Positions 26,652 through 34,227 of a stretch of 64,000 bases of DNA are shown here, piece by piece. Within the stretch, counting starts at the first letter, position 1. Every line of letters starts with the position of its first letter. The stretch spans positions 62,001 to 126,000 of the forward strand of contig JADZER010000038.1 in assembly GCA_020850415.1 (NCBI GenBank), in the 5' to 3' direction. Source of the stretch: Phycisphaerales bacterium (lineage in GTDB: Bacteria > Planctomycetota > Phycisphaerae > Phycisphaerales > UBA1924). Both the position numbers and the translations under genes were made by a program. The notes under the pieces were generated by a model, which saw only the letters and a list, made by a program, of their open reading frames with translations, made no database searches and was not told the origin of the DNA.

Positions 26652-27838
26652 CGCCCGAGCCGACACCCCCCGCCCCCCCGACCGAGCCGGCCCTTCAGCC
26701 CGTGCGGGTGCTCATCGTCGACGACGATGCCGGCGTGCTGCACGCCATCCGGCGCGTCCTCCGGGGCGAGGGATACCAGTTCCTGACCGCCGCCGACGGC
26801 AGGCAAGCCGTCGCGATCATGGCCGAGCAGGACATCGCCGCGATCATCTGCGACCAGCGCATGCCCGGCATGACCGGCTCCGATGTGCTCGCCGAGGCCC
26901 GCCGCCTCAGGCCCGACGCCTCCAGACTCACCATCACGGCCTACACCGAGCTCCCCGCGGTCGTCGCAGCCATCAACGAGGGCGGCGTCCACCACTTCCT
27001 CCTCAAGCCCTGGGACGAGGAGCACCTGCGTGTCACCGTCCGCAACGCCGTCGGCAAGCACCGCATGATCCGCGAGGTGCGGGACCTCCACGAGCTCACC
27101 AGGCGCCAGCGCGACCAGCTCGGGGCATGGACCCAGTCGCTCGAGGCGAAGGTCGTCGAGCGGACCGCGGCCCTGCGGACCGCCTACGAAGAGACGGTCG
27201 ACGCCCTCATGATCGCCCTCGACACCCGGGAGCACGCCACCGCCGGCCACTCGCGCCGCGTCACCGCCTACGCCCTCTACCTCGCCCTCGGGGCGGGCGT
27301 GGACCCCGACGCGCTCGAGGACCTCTACCGCGGCGCCATGCTCCACGACATCGGCAAGATCGGCATCCCCGACGCCATCCTGCTCAAGCCCGGCAAGCTC
27401 GACCCCGACGAGCGCCGGCAGATCGAGCAGCATGTCCTCATCGGCGCTCAGATCCTCGACGGCATCTCCTACCTCCGCTCCGCCACCGACATCCCCAAGT
27501 ACCACCACGAGCGCTTCGACGGCAAGGGCTACTGCGAGGGCCTCGCCGGCGAGGCGATCCCGCTCCAGGCCAGGCTCTTCGCCATCATCGATGTCTACGA
27601 CGCCCTCCGCTCCGAGCGCCCCTACAAGCCGCCCATGCCGCACGCCGACGCGAGCGCCATCATCGCCAAGGACGCCGGGACCCACTTCGATCCCCACCTC
27701 GTCGAGCAGTTCCTCGCGATCGAGGAGCAGACCTGGGCCCGGCTCGCCGCCGCCTCCCTCAACGCCAACCGCTTCGACGACATGCTCCGCGCCGTCTGCC
27801 TCATCGCCGCCCAGTACGCCCGGCGCGAGGCGGCCTGA
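26648..27838 (+). CDS. Response regulator with HD-GYP cyclic-di-GMP phosphodiesterase domain
   Basis: 396 residues; ATGA overlap with the preceding gene. Receiver: VLIVDDDAG, Asp69 in IICDQRMPGMTG, LLKPWDEEHL. The HD-GYP domain is intact: HSRRVTAY, MLHDIGKIGIPD, KYHHERFDGKGYCEGLAGEAIP, DVYDALRSERPY. The GYP triplet is GYC. The expected activity is hydrolysis of cyclic di-GMP, giving the NO relay its output on biofilm or motility. Last gene of the operon; the DUF1080 gene starts 104 nt later. Confidence 0.92.
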   Translation: MTPEPTPPAPPTEPALQPVRVLIVDDDAGVLHAIRRVLRGEGYQFLTAADGRQAVAIMAEQDIAAIICDQRMPGMTGSDVLAEARRLRPDASRLTITAYTELPAVVAAINEGGVHHFLLKPWDEEHLRVTVRNAVGKHRMIREVRDLHELTRRQRDQLGAWTQSLEAKVVERTAALRTAYEETVDALMIALDTREHATAGHSRRVTAYALYLALGAGVDPDALEDLYRGAMLHDIGKIGIPDAILLKPGKLDPDERRQIEQHVLIGAQILDGISYLRSATDIPKYHHERFDGKGYCEGLAGEAIPLQARLFAIIDVYDALRSERPYKPPMPHADASAIIAKDAGTHFDPHLVEQFLAIEEQTWARLAAASLNANRFDDMLRAVCLIAAQYARREAA

Positions 27839-27942
27839 GACGCGGACCCCCCGACCCGGTGATTCCTCGGTGCGGCCGCCGCTGGACGGTCGGATCGCCC
27901 TCTGATACCGTGCGCCTCGCCAACCGCACCAGAGGATCCGCC

Positions 27943-29265
27943 ATGCCACCCCGACCCAACCGCCTCGCCGCCGCGATGCTCTCCCTGCTCGCGTTCGCGC
28001 CCGTCGCCGCCGCCCAGGACGCCCCGCCCCCGGGCTTCCAGCGCCTCGCCAACGACTCCGACCTCACCGGCTGGTGGGGCTTCGAGACCGAGGACCCCCG
28101 CGCCATCTACGCCCTTACCCCGGACGCCCTCGCCAAGCGCAAAGCAGACAGCCTCGCCGACATCAACGCCCACTGGACAAACGACCGCGGCGTCCTGACC
28201 AACGACGGCCACGGCCTCTACCTCACCACCGACAAGCTCTACTCCGACTTCGAGCTCCGCCTCGAGTACAAGACCGTCGCCGGGGCCGACAGCGGTCTGT
28301 ACCTCCGCGGCGTCCCCCAGGTCCAGATCTGGGACTCCACGGAGGCCGGCGGCAAGTGGGGGATCGGCGCCGACAAGGGCTCGGGGGGCCTCTGGAATAA
28401 CTCCGACGGCGCCCCCGGCAAGGACCCCATCGTCCTCGCCGACCACCCCTTCGGCGAGTGGAACAGCCTGCGCGTCCTCATGGTCGGCGAACGCGTCAGC
28501 GTCTGGCTCAACGACCACCTGGTCGTCTGCCACGCCCGCATGGAGAACTACTTCGACCGAGCCCTGCCCATCCCGCGCGAGGGACCCATCCAGCTCCAGA
28601 CCCACGGCGGCGAGATCAGCTGGCGCAACATCTTCATCCGCGAGATCGCTCCCGACGAGGCCAACACCATCCTCGCCTCCCACGCCCAGACCGCGTTCGA
28701 GACCGCCTTCGACGGACAGTCCTTCGCCGGCTGGGCCGGGCCCACCGACAGCTACGAGATCATCGACGGCGCGCTCCGCTGCAAGCCCCACAGCGGCGGC
28801 ACCATCTACACCGAGGCCGAGTACGCCGACTTCGCCGTCCGCTTCGAGTTCAAGCTCCCCCCCGGCGGCAACAACGGCCTGGCCATCCGCTACCCCGGCG
28901 AGGGCGACACCGCCTATGTCGGCATGTGCGAGCTCCAGGTCCTCGACAACACCGACCCACGCTACGCGGGCCTCGACCCCCGTCAGTTCCACGGCTCGGC
29001 CTACGCCCAGGCCGCCGCACACCAGGGCTACCTCCGCCGGCCCGGCGAATGGAACTTCCAGCAGGTCACCGTCGTCGGCTCCAGGATCACCGTCGAACTC
29101 AACGGCACCCGCATCCTCGACGCCGACCTCGCCTCGATCACCGAGTTCATGTACGAGGCCGACAAGTTCCCCGGGCGCACCCGGACCCGCGGCCACTTCG
29201 GCTTCGCCGGCCACAGCGACCCCGTCGAGTTCCGCAACATCTCGATCCAACGCCTCAACGACTGA
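27943..29265 (+). CDS. Secreted protein with two DUF1080 (3-keto-disaccharide hydrolase) domains
   Basis: 440 residues. The signal peptide ends near PVAAAQDA. Two tandem jelly-roll DUF1080 domains follow: residues ~28-235 (YSDFELRLEYKTVAGADSGLYLRG, WNSLRVLMVGERVSVWLND, GPIQLQTHGGEISWRNIFIR) and ~250-440 (YADFAVRFEFKLPPGGNNGLAIRY, PVEFRNISIQ). The family is widespread in planctomycetes as secreted glycan-active proteins; some hydrolyse 3-keto-glycosides. The two copies differ considerably. Expressed separately from the signalling operon upstream. Confidence 0.88.
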   Translation: MPPRPNRLAAAMLSLLAFAPVAAAQDAPPPGFQRLANDSDLTGWWGFETEDPRAIYALTPDALAKRKADSLADINAHWTNDRGVLTNDGHGLYLTTDKLYSDFELRLEYKTVAGADSGLYLRGVPQVQIWDSTEAGGKWGIGADKGSGGLWNNSDGAPGKDPIVLADHPFGEWNSLRVLMVGERVSVWLNDHLVVCHARMENYFDRALPIPREGPIQLQTHGGEISWRNIFIREIAPDEANTILASHAQTAFETAFDGQSFAGWAGPTDSYEIIDGALRCKPHSGGTIYTEAEYADFAVRFEFKLPPGGNNGLAIRYPGEGDTAYVGMCELQVLDNTDPRYAGLDPRQFHGSAYAQAAAHQGYLRRPGEWNFQQVTVVGSRITVELNGTRILDADLASITEFMYEADKFPGRTRTRGHFGFAGHSDPVEFRNISIQRLND

Positions 29266-29313
29266 CCCCCGCCCGATCTTCCCCGCCTCAAGCCTCAGAC
29301 CCCACCTCTCAGG

Positions 29314-29697
29314 CTACCTCCCGCACTCATCGCACAGCCCGAACAGCACGATCTCGTGCGACTCCACGCGGAACCCCTTGGGCGCGATCCCCTCCACCCC
29401 TCGCACGCACCCGGGGATATCGAACACCCGGTCGCACCCGCGGCACACAAAGTGATGATGGTGCAGGCTCGCCGCCCGCGCCGATTCGAACCGCGTCGGC
29501 TGCCCCGCGATCTCCACCCGCGCAATCGAGCCCGCCTCCTCCAGCCGCTTGAGCGACCGGTACACCGTCGCGAGGCTCAGCGACTCGCTCTGCCGCCGGG
29601 CCCGCGCGAGCACCTCCACCGGGCTCAAAGGCCGGCGCGACGCGCCGATCACCCGCTCGATCGCCTCCTGCTGCTTGGTCCGACGCTCGGTGGGCAT
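29314..29697 (-). CDS. Fur family transcriptional regulator
   Basis: 127 residues. A winged helix (LSLATVYRSLKRLEEAGSI) precedes the Fur dimer domain with the metal-binding run SLHHHHFVCRGCDRVFDI and the C-terminal CDEC pair (structural zinc). It could be a Fur, Zur or PerR type; the sequence alone does not settle the metal. It lies 36 nt downstream of the OPT transporter on the same strand, consistent with metal or peptide-metal uptake control. Confidence 0.9.
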   Translation of the reverse strand: MPTERRTKQQEAIERVIGASRRPLSPVEVLARARRQSESLSLATVYRSLKRLEEAGSIARVEIAGQPTRFESARAASLHHHHFVCRGCDRVFDIPGCVRGVEGIAPKGFRVESHEIVLFGLCDECGR

Positions 29698-29733
29698 GGA
29701 AGCACCCCTCCCCGGCCCACGCCCCGACCGACC

Positions 29734-31911
29734 CTACGCCGCGCCCGACGAGGAGAACAGGAACCCGACGATCGTCGCCGTGATCGCGACCATCGCCGCC
29801 ATCAGCGCCTCGCCCGCCACCACGCCCGACGCCACGGGGATCGTGAACTTCTCCGCCGACTGCTTGTGCGACAGCGACCACAGCCACGCGATCACCGCGC
29901 CGATCGCGAACCCAAGCGCGTTGTACCACGGGACAACCCACGCCAGCCCCAGGCCCATCGCCGAGGGCACCCAGTGCCGGGCCTTCCGCGGCAGCGCGGC
30001 CTGGATCAGCGGCAGCGCGATGCCGATCACCCCGCCGACCAGGATCGCCATCTGCGCCGACTTCGGGATCGAGTGCAGCCCCTGCGTCAGGGCCCTCGCG
30101 ACCGCCTCCCACATCAGCGCCGCCGGCGGGTTGAACGACTGGAACCGCTCCAGGCTCGGAACCATCAGGTACCACGCCGGCACGATGATCAGCGTGCCGA
30201 AGAAGATCCCGAAAAACTGGGCCAGGAACTGCTTCCGGGGGTTGGCCCCCAGCAGGTACCCGCTCTTGAGGTCGGTCAAGAGATCCGCCGACGCGCCGCC
30301 CGCCGCCGCCGTCGTGCCCGCCGCCATCAGGTTCGGCACGATCATCTTCGGCGCCAGCACCGCGTACACCAGCTGCGTCACCTTGCCCATCGCGCCGATC
30401 GGCGTCGTGTCCGTCTCGCCCGTCGCCCGGCAGCACACCAGCGCGATCGGGTAGGTCATGATCACCGAGATCAGCCCCAGCCACCACGACATCTGGAACG
30501 CCAGCACCGACAGGATCACGATCCCGATCGTGATCGGGATCATCCCGATCACGAACCAGGAGTTGGGCACCTCGATCGCCTTCATCTCGTCCAGGTCGGC
30601 CTGCGAAGGGCCGGTCCCCGGCGCCGACGCCCCGCCCTTGAACGCCCGCACGATCGTCTTCCAACCCATCGCCACCGCCGTCAGGCTCGAGAACACCATG
30701 ATCGAGGTGCCGCCCCACAGCGCCCAGTTGATCGGGTAGAACCCGAAGGTGTTGCCCGTGGTGCCGATCGCCGCAAGGTCGCCGCCGTTCCGGAGGTACG
30801 GCCCGAGCTCCTTGACCGACGGCACATACAGATCGTTGATCCCGTAGGGGTCCTCCGCCGGCGCCGCCAGGATCGCCTGCACATACTCCGGGTGCGCCCG
30901 CAGGGTCTGCAGGTCCGCGTCCAGGATCGCCGGCGAAACCACGAAGAACAGCAACACCGACCCCGCAAGCATCGACAGCGACACCCGCAGGCCGACGATC
31001 ATCCCCGCCGCCACCAGCAGAAGGCTCGGCTCAAAGCCCCAGGTCCGCACCGAGATGTTCTGCAACTTGCCGCTCAGCCACTCCGAGGGGGCCGGCAGCA
31101 GCTCGGGCATCCGGAACGGGAACGCCGACAGCCTCTCCAGCGTCTCGTCCTTGACCTTGCCGAACTCGTGCAACGCCTCCACCACCGCCGGGTAGGTGCG
31201 GTACAGCGCCAGGAACATGCCCAGGAACAGCGCCGCGATCAGCGCGTTGGCCTTCTGCGCCGCCTCCCTCCCCTGCGAGTACAGAGACCGCAGCGTCGTC
31301 GCCGCCGCGATGCCCGACGGGAACTTCAGCTGCTCGTGGTTGATCATCTGCCGCTTCATCGGCACCGCGATGAAGACGCCCAGCGCCGCCGTCAGCAGCA
31401 CGAACGGCGCCACCCAGTACCACGCGAAGTGCTCACGCTGGATCAGCAGCAACGCCCCGAACGCCGTCCCGATCGTCCCGCCCGTCGAGTACCCCGCCGC
31501 CGACGCCGTCGACTGCATGCAGTTGTTCTCGAGGATCGTCATCTTGCTCAGACGACCGCCCGAGACCGCCCGTGCCCCGTTCCAGATCACATACGACAGG
31601 ATGCACGCCGTGATCGCAACCCCGAACGCCCACCCCAGCTTGATGGTCGTGTACAGGTTCGAGATGGACATCGCCATCCCGATCGCCGCACCCATCAGCA
31701 CCGCCCGCAGCGTCAGCTGCGGCACGCGGTCCCCCCGGTAGATGTGCGTGTACCAGAAGTGGTCCTTCTCTTCCGGCGTGGCGTCCTCGGACAGCTTCTC
31801 CGTCAGCTCCTCGAAAGTGGGCGCGACCTGGTAGGTCTCGAGGTCGAACTCCGCCCCGAGCGGCTCGCTCTGCGGGAACTTCGGCTGGCGCTGCTCCGTC
31901 GAATCGTTCAT
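29734..31911 (-). CDS. OPT family oligopeptide/metal-chelate transporter
   Basis: 725 residues from ATG 31911 (MNDSTEQRQPKF; GGAG upstream). About 14-16 hydrophobic segments with OPT family stretches (LTLRAVLMGAAIGMAMSISNLYTTIKLGW; SAAGYSTGGTIGTAFGALL; LKFPSGIAAATTLRSL; ADLLTDLKSGYLLGANPRKQF). Members import peptides or metal chelates by proton symport in the inner membrane. It is downstream of the nfn genes (58 nt) and upstream of a Fur-type regulator. Confidence 0.9.
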   Translation of the reverse strand: MNDSTEQRQPKFPQSEPLGAEFDLETYQVAPTFEELTEKLSEDATPEEKDHFWYTHIYRGDRVPQLTLRAVLMGAAIGMAMSISNLYTTIKLGWAFGVAITACILSYVIWNGARAVSGGRLSKMTILENNCMQSTASAAGYSTGGTIGTAFGALLLIQREHFAWYWVAPFVLLTAALGVFIAVPMKRQMINHEQLKFPSGIAAATTLRSLYSQGREAAQKANALIAALFLGMFLALYRTYPAVVEALHEFGKVKDETLERLSAFPFRMPELLPAPSEWLSGKLQNISVRTWGFEPSLLLVAAGMIVGLRVSLSMLAGSVLLFFVVSPAILDADLQTLRAHPEYVQAILAAPAEDPYGINDLYVPSVKELGPYLRNGGDLAAIGTTGNTFGFYPINWALWGGTSIMVFSSLTAVAMGWKTIVRAFKGGASAPGTGPSQADLDEMKAIEVPNSWFVIGMIPITIGIVILSVLAFQMSWWLGLISVIMTYPIALVCCRATGETDTTPIGAMGKVTQLVYAVLAPKMIVPNLMAAGTTAAAGGASADLLTDLKSGYLLGANPRKQFLAQFFGIFFGTLIIVPAWYLMVPSLERFQSFNPPAALMWEAVARALTQGLHSIPKSAQMAILVGGVIGIALPLIQAALPRKARHWVPSAMGLGLAWVVPWYNALGFAIGAVIAWLWSLSHKQSAEKFTIPVASGVVAGEALMAAMVAITATIVGFLFSSSGAA

Positions 31912-31969
31912 CGCGTTGTCTCCGGCCAGAGAACCCTCGAGCCCCCGAGCCGGAGGCCGCGCCAACATC

Positions 31970-33382
31970 CTACACGGGCTGCGCCTCCTTCACCAGATCC
32001 TCATGGATCGCCGTGGCCGCCCGCTTGCCCGCCCCGGCCGCCAGGATCACCGTCGCCGCCCCCGTCACCGCGTCGCCCCCGGCGTACACGCGCCGGCGCG
32101 AGGTCTCCCCGGTGCCCTCGTCCACCATCAGGCCGCCCCACTTGGTCGTTCTGATGTCCTTGTTGGCCCGGGTCAGCAGCGGGTTGGGGGTTGTGCCGAT
32201 CGCCAGCACCACGGTATCCACGGGGATGACGAACTCCGACCCCTTGATCGGGACCGGGCGCGCCCGGCCCGAGTCGTCCGGCGCCCCCAGCTCCATCTTC
32301 ATGCACTTCAGCCCCGTCACCCACCCCTTGTCGTCCCCCATCACCTCGACGGGGTTGTTCAGCCAAAGGAACTTCACGCCCTCCTCGATCGCGTGGTGGT
32401 ACTCCTCCACGCGGGCGGACATCTCCTTCTCGCTCCGCCGGTACACCACCATCGCCTCCTCGGCCCCCATCCGCAGCGACGACCGGACGCAGTCCATCGC
32501 CGTGTTGCCCGAGCCGATCACCGCCACACGCTTGCCGACCTCGACGGGGGTGTCCACATGCGGGAACGAGGACGCCTGCATCAGGTTGATCCGCGTCAGG
32601 AACTCGTTGGCCGAGTACACCCCGTTGAGCCCCTCGCCCGGGATATTCATGAACTTGGGCAGCCCCGCGCCCGTCCCGATGAACACCGCCGAGTAGCCCA
32701 TCTCGTCGAAGAGCTGGTCGAGCGTCAGCGTCTTCCCGATGATCACATTGTTCACGAACTCCACGCCCAGCCGGCGCAGCCCGTCCAGCTCGGCGTCCAG
32801 GATCCGGTTCGGCAGGCGGAACTCGGGGATGCCGTACCGGAGCACGCCCCCCGGCGCGTGCAGCGCCTCGAACACCGTGACCGGGTGCCCCAGCCTCGCC
32901 AGCTCGCCGGCGCACACCAGCCCCGACGGCCCCGACCCCACGATCGCGACCTTCTCGGCCCGCCACGGCTTCTTGGCCTGCCCGTTGGTCGTCAGCGGCT
33001 GGCCCTGGGCCCAGTCCGACACGAACCGCTCGAGGTGGCCGATCGCCACCGGCCGGTACCGGGCGCCCATGTGGCAGTTCTTCTCGCACTGCATCTCCTG
33101 CGGGCACACCCGCCCGCAGATGCTCGAGAGCGGGTTCGCGTCGCGCAGAATCTGCGCCGCCCCCGCAAGATCCCGGGCCGCGACCCGATGGATGAACTTG
33201 TCGATCGGCACCCGCACCGGGCACCCCTCGACGCACACCGGGTCCTGGCACCGCAGGCACCGCTCGGCCTCGAACAGCGCGTGCTCGTACCGGTAGCCCT
33301 CGTTCACCTCCGAGAAGTCACGCGCCCGCTGCTTGGCGTTGCGCTCGGGCATGGCGGTCTTGTCGATACGCTTGACAGGCAT
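31970..33382 (-). CDS. nfnB: NfnB-like large subunit of bifurcating NADH-dependent ferredoxin:NADP+ oxidoreductase (GltD family)
   Basis: 470 residues from ATG 33382 (MPVKRIDKTAMPERN). The N-terminal domain has two cysteine clusters for [4Fe-4S] centres (AERCLRCQDPVCVEGCPV; ICGRVCPQEMQCEKNC). It is followed by two dinucleotide-binding folds of the GltD type (VAIVGSGPSGLVCAGELA; VAVIGSGNTAMDC; YAGGDAVTGAATVI). On its own it could be a glutamate synthase small subunit. However, its start overlaps the NfnA gene by 1 nt (TAATG) and no large gltB is present, so NfnB is the better call. Cytosolic. Confidence 0.82.
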   Translation of the reverse strand: MPVKRIDKTAMPERNAKQRARDFSEVNEGYRYEHALFEAERCLRCQDPVCVEGCPVRVPIDKFIHRVAARDLAGAAQILRDANPLSSICGRVCPQEMQCEKNCHMGARYRPVAIGHLERFVSDWAQGQPLTTNGQAKKPWRAEKVAIVGSGPSGLVCAGELARLGHPVTVFEALHAPGGVLRYGIPEFRLPNRILDAELDGLRRLGVEFVNNVIIGKTLTLDQLFDEMGYSAVFIGTGAGLPKFMNIPGEGLNGVYSANEFLTRINLMQASSFPHVDTPVEVGKRVAVIGSGNTAMDCVRSSLRMGAEEAMVVYRRSEKEMSARVEEYHHAIEEGVKFLWLNNPVEVMGDDKGWVTGLKCMKMELGAPDDSGRARPVPIKGSEFVIPVDTVVLAIGTTPNPLLTRANKDIRTTKWGGLMVDEGTGETSRRRVYAGGDAVTGAATVILAAGAGKRAATAIHEDLVKEAQPV

Positions 33383-34224
33383 TACTCGCCTCCCTCGTGC
33401 GCACGCTGGCAGGTCACCGCCAGCTTCTCTTCCTTGACATACATCTTCCGCCGGCGGACCGCCTCCGCGAAATCCACCTGGTGGCCGTCGAACATCGGGC
33501 CGTCCACGCACGCGAACCGCTGCTCGCCGCCCACCGTGATCCGGCACCCGCCGCACATCCCCGTGCCGTCCACCATCACCGGGTCCATCGACACGAAGGT
33601 CGGGATGTCGAACGGCCTCGTGACCTCCGCCACCGCCTGCATCATGCCCATCGGGCCGATGGCCACGACGCGGTCCGGCCGGCCCGGCCCCTGGCCCTCG
33701 ATGAGCTGACCGAGCCGCTCGGTCACAAACCCCTTGAACCCCTTGGACCCGTCGTCGGTGCACACCTCGACATTCGTGCACGCCCGGCGCAGCTCGTCCT
33801 CGAGGATCAGCAGGTCCTTCGTGCGGGCGCCCATGATCAGCGTGGTCTTGTCCCCACGCGCCGTCGCCTCACGCATGATGCAGGTCAGCGCCGCGGCCCC
33901 GTAGCCGCCGCCCACGCCCACCGTGTGACCACCCGCCGGGATGTGGGCCGGCTCGCCCAGCGGCCCCAGCATGTCGAGGATCTCCCCGCCCTCCTCGATC
34001 TGCGACAGCATGTGCGTGGTCGCCCCGACCTCCTGCACCACGATCGTCACCGTGCCGGCCTTGGCGTCGTAGTCGGCGATCGTCAGCGGGATCCGCTCGC
34101 CCCCCTCACGCACCCGCACGATCACGAACTGACCGGGCTTGGCCGAGTGCGCGATCAGCGGCGCCGCAATCACATACTTCCGAGTCACCGGCGTGATCTG
34201 TTGTTTGGAGATGACTTTCGGCAT
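33382..34224 (-). CDS. nfnA: NfnA-like FAD/NAD-binding small subunit (SudB/PyrK family)
   Basis: 280 residues. N-terminal FAD barrel (AKPGQFVIVRVREGGERIPLTI), NAD-binding part (GGHTVGVGGGYGAAAL; LIMGARTKDLLILEDEL) and a C-terminal [2Fe-2S] segment (VDGTGMCGGCRITVGGEQRFACVDGPMFDG). This is the NfnA or sulfide-dehydrogenase beta architecture. With NfnB it couples NADH and reduced ferredoxin oxidation to reduction of two NADP+. It is 3 nt after the ferredoxin oxidoreductase gene, which would supply reduced ferredoxin. Confidence 0.82.
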   Translation of the reverse strand: MPKVISKQQITPVTRKYVIAAPLIAHSAKPGQFVIVRVREGGERIPLTIADYDAKAGTVTIVVQEVGATTHMLSQIEEGGEILDMLGPLGEPAHIPAGGHTVGVGGGYGAAALTCIMREATARGDKTTLIMGARTKDLLILEDELRRACTNVEVCTDDGSKGFKGFVTERLGQLIEGQGPGRPDRVVAIGPMGMMQAVAEVTRPFDIPTFVSMDPVMVDGTGMCGGCRITVGGEQRFACVDGPMFDGHQVDFAEAVRRRKMYVKEEKLAVTCQRAHEGGE

Positions 34225-34227
34225 GGC

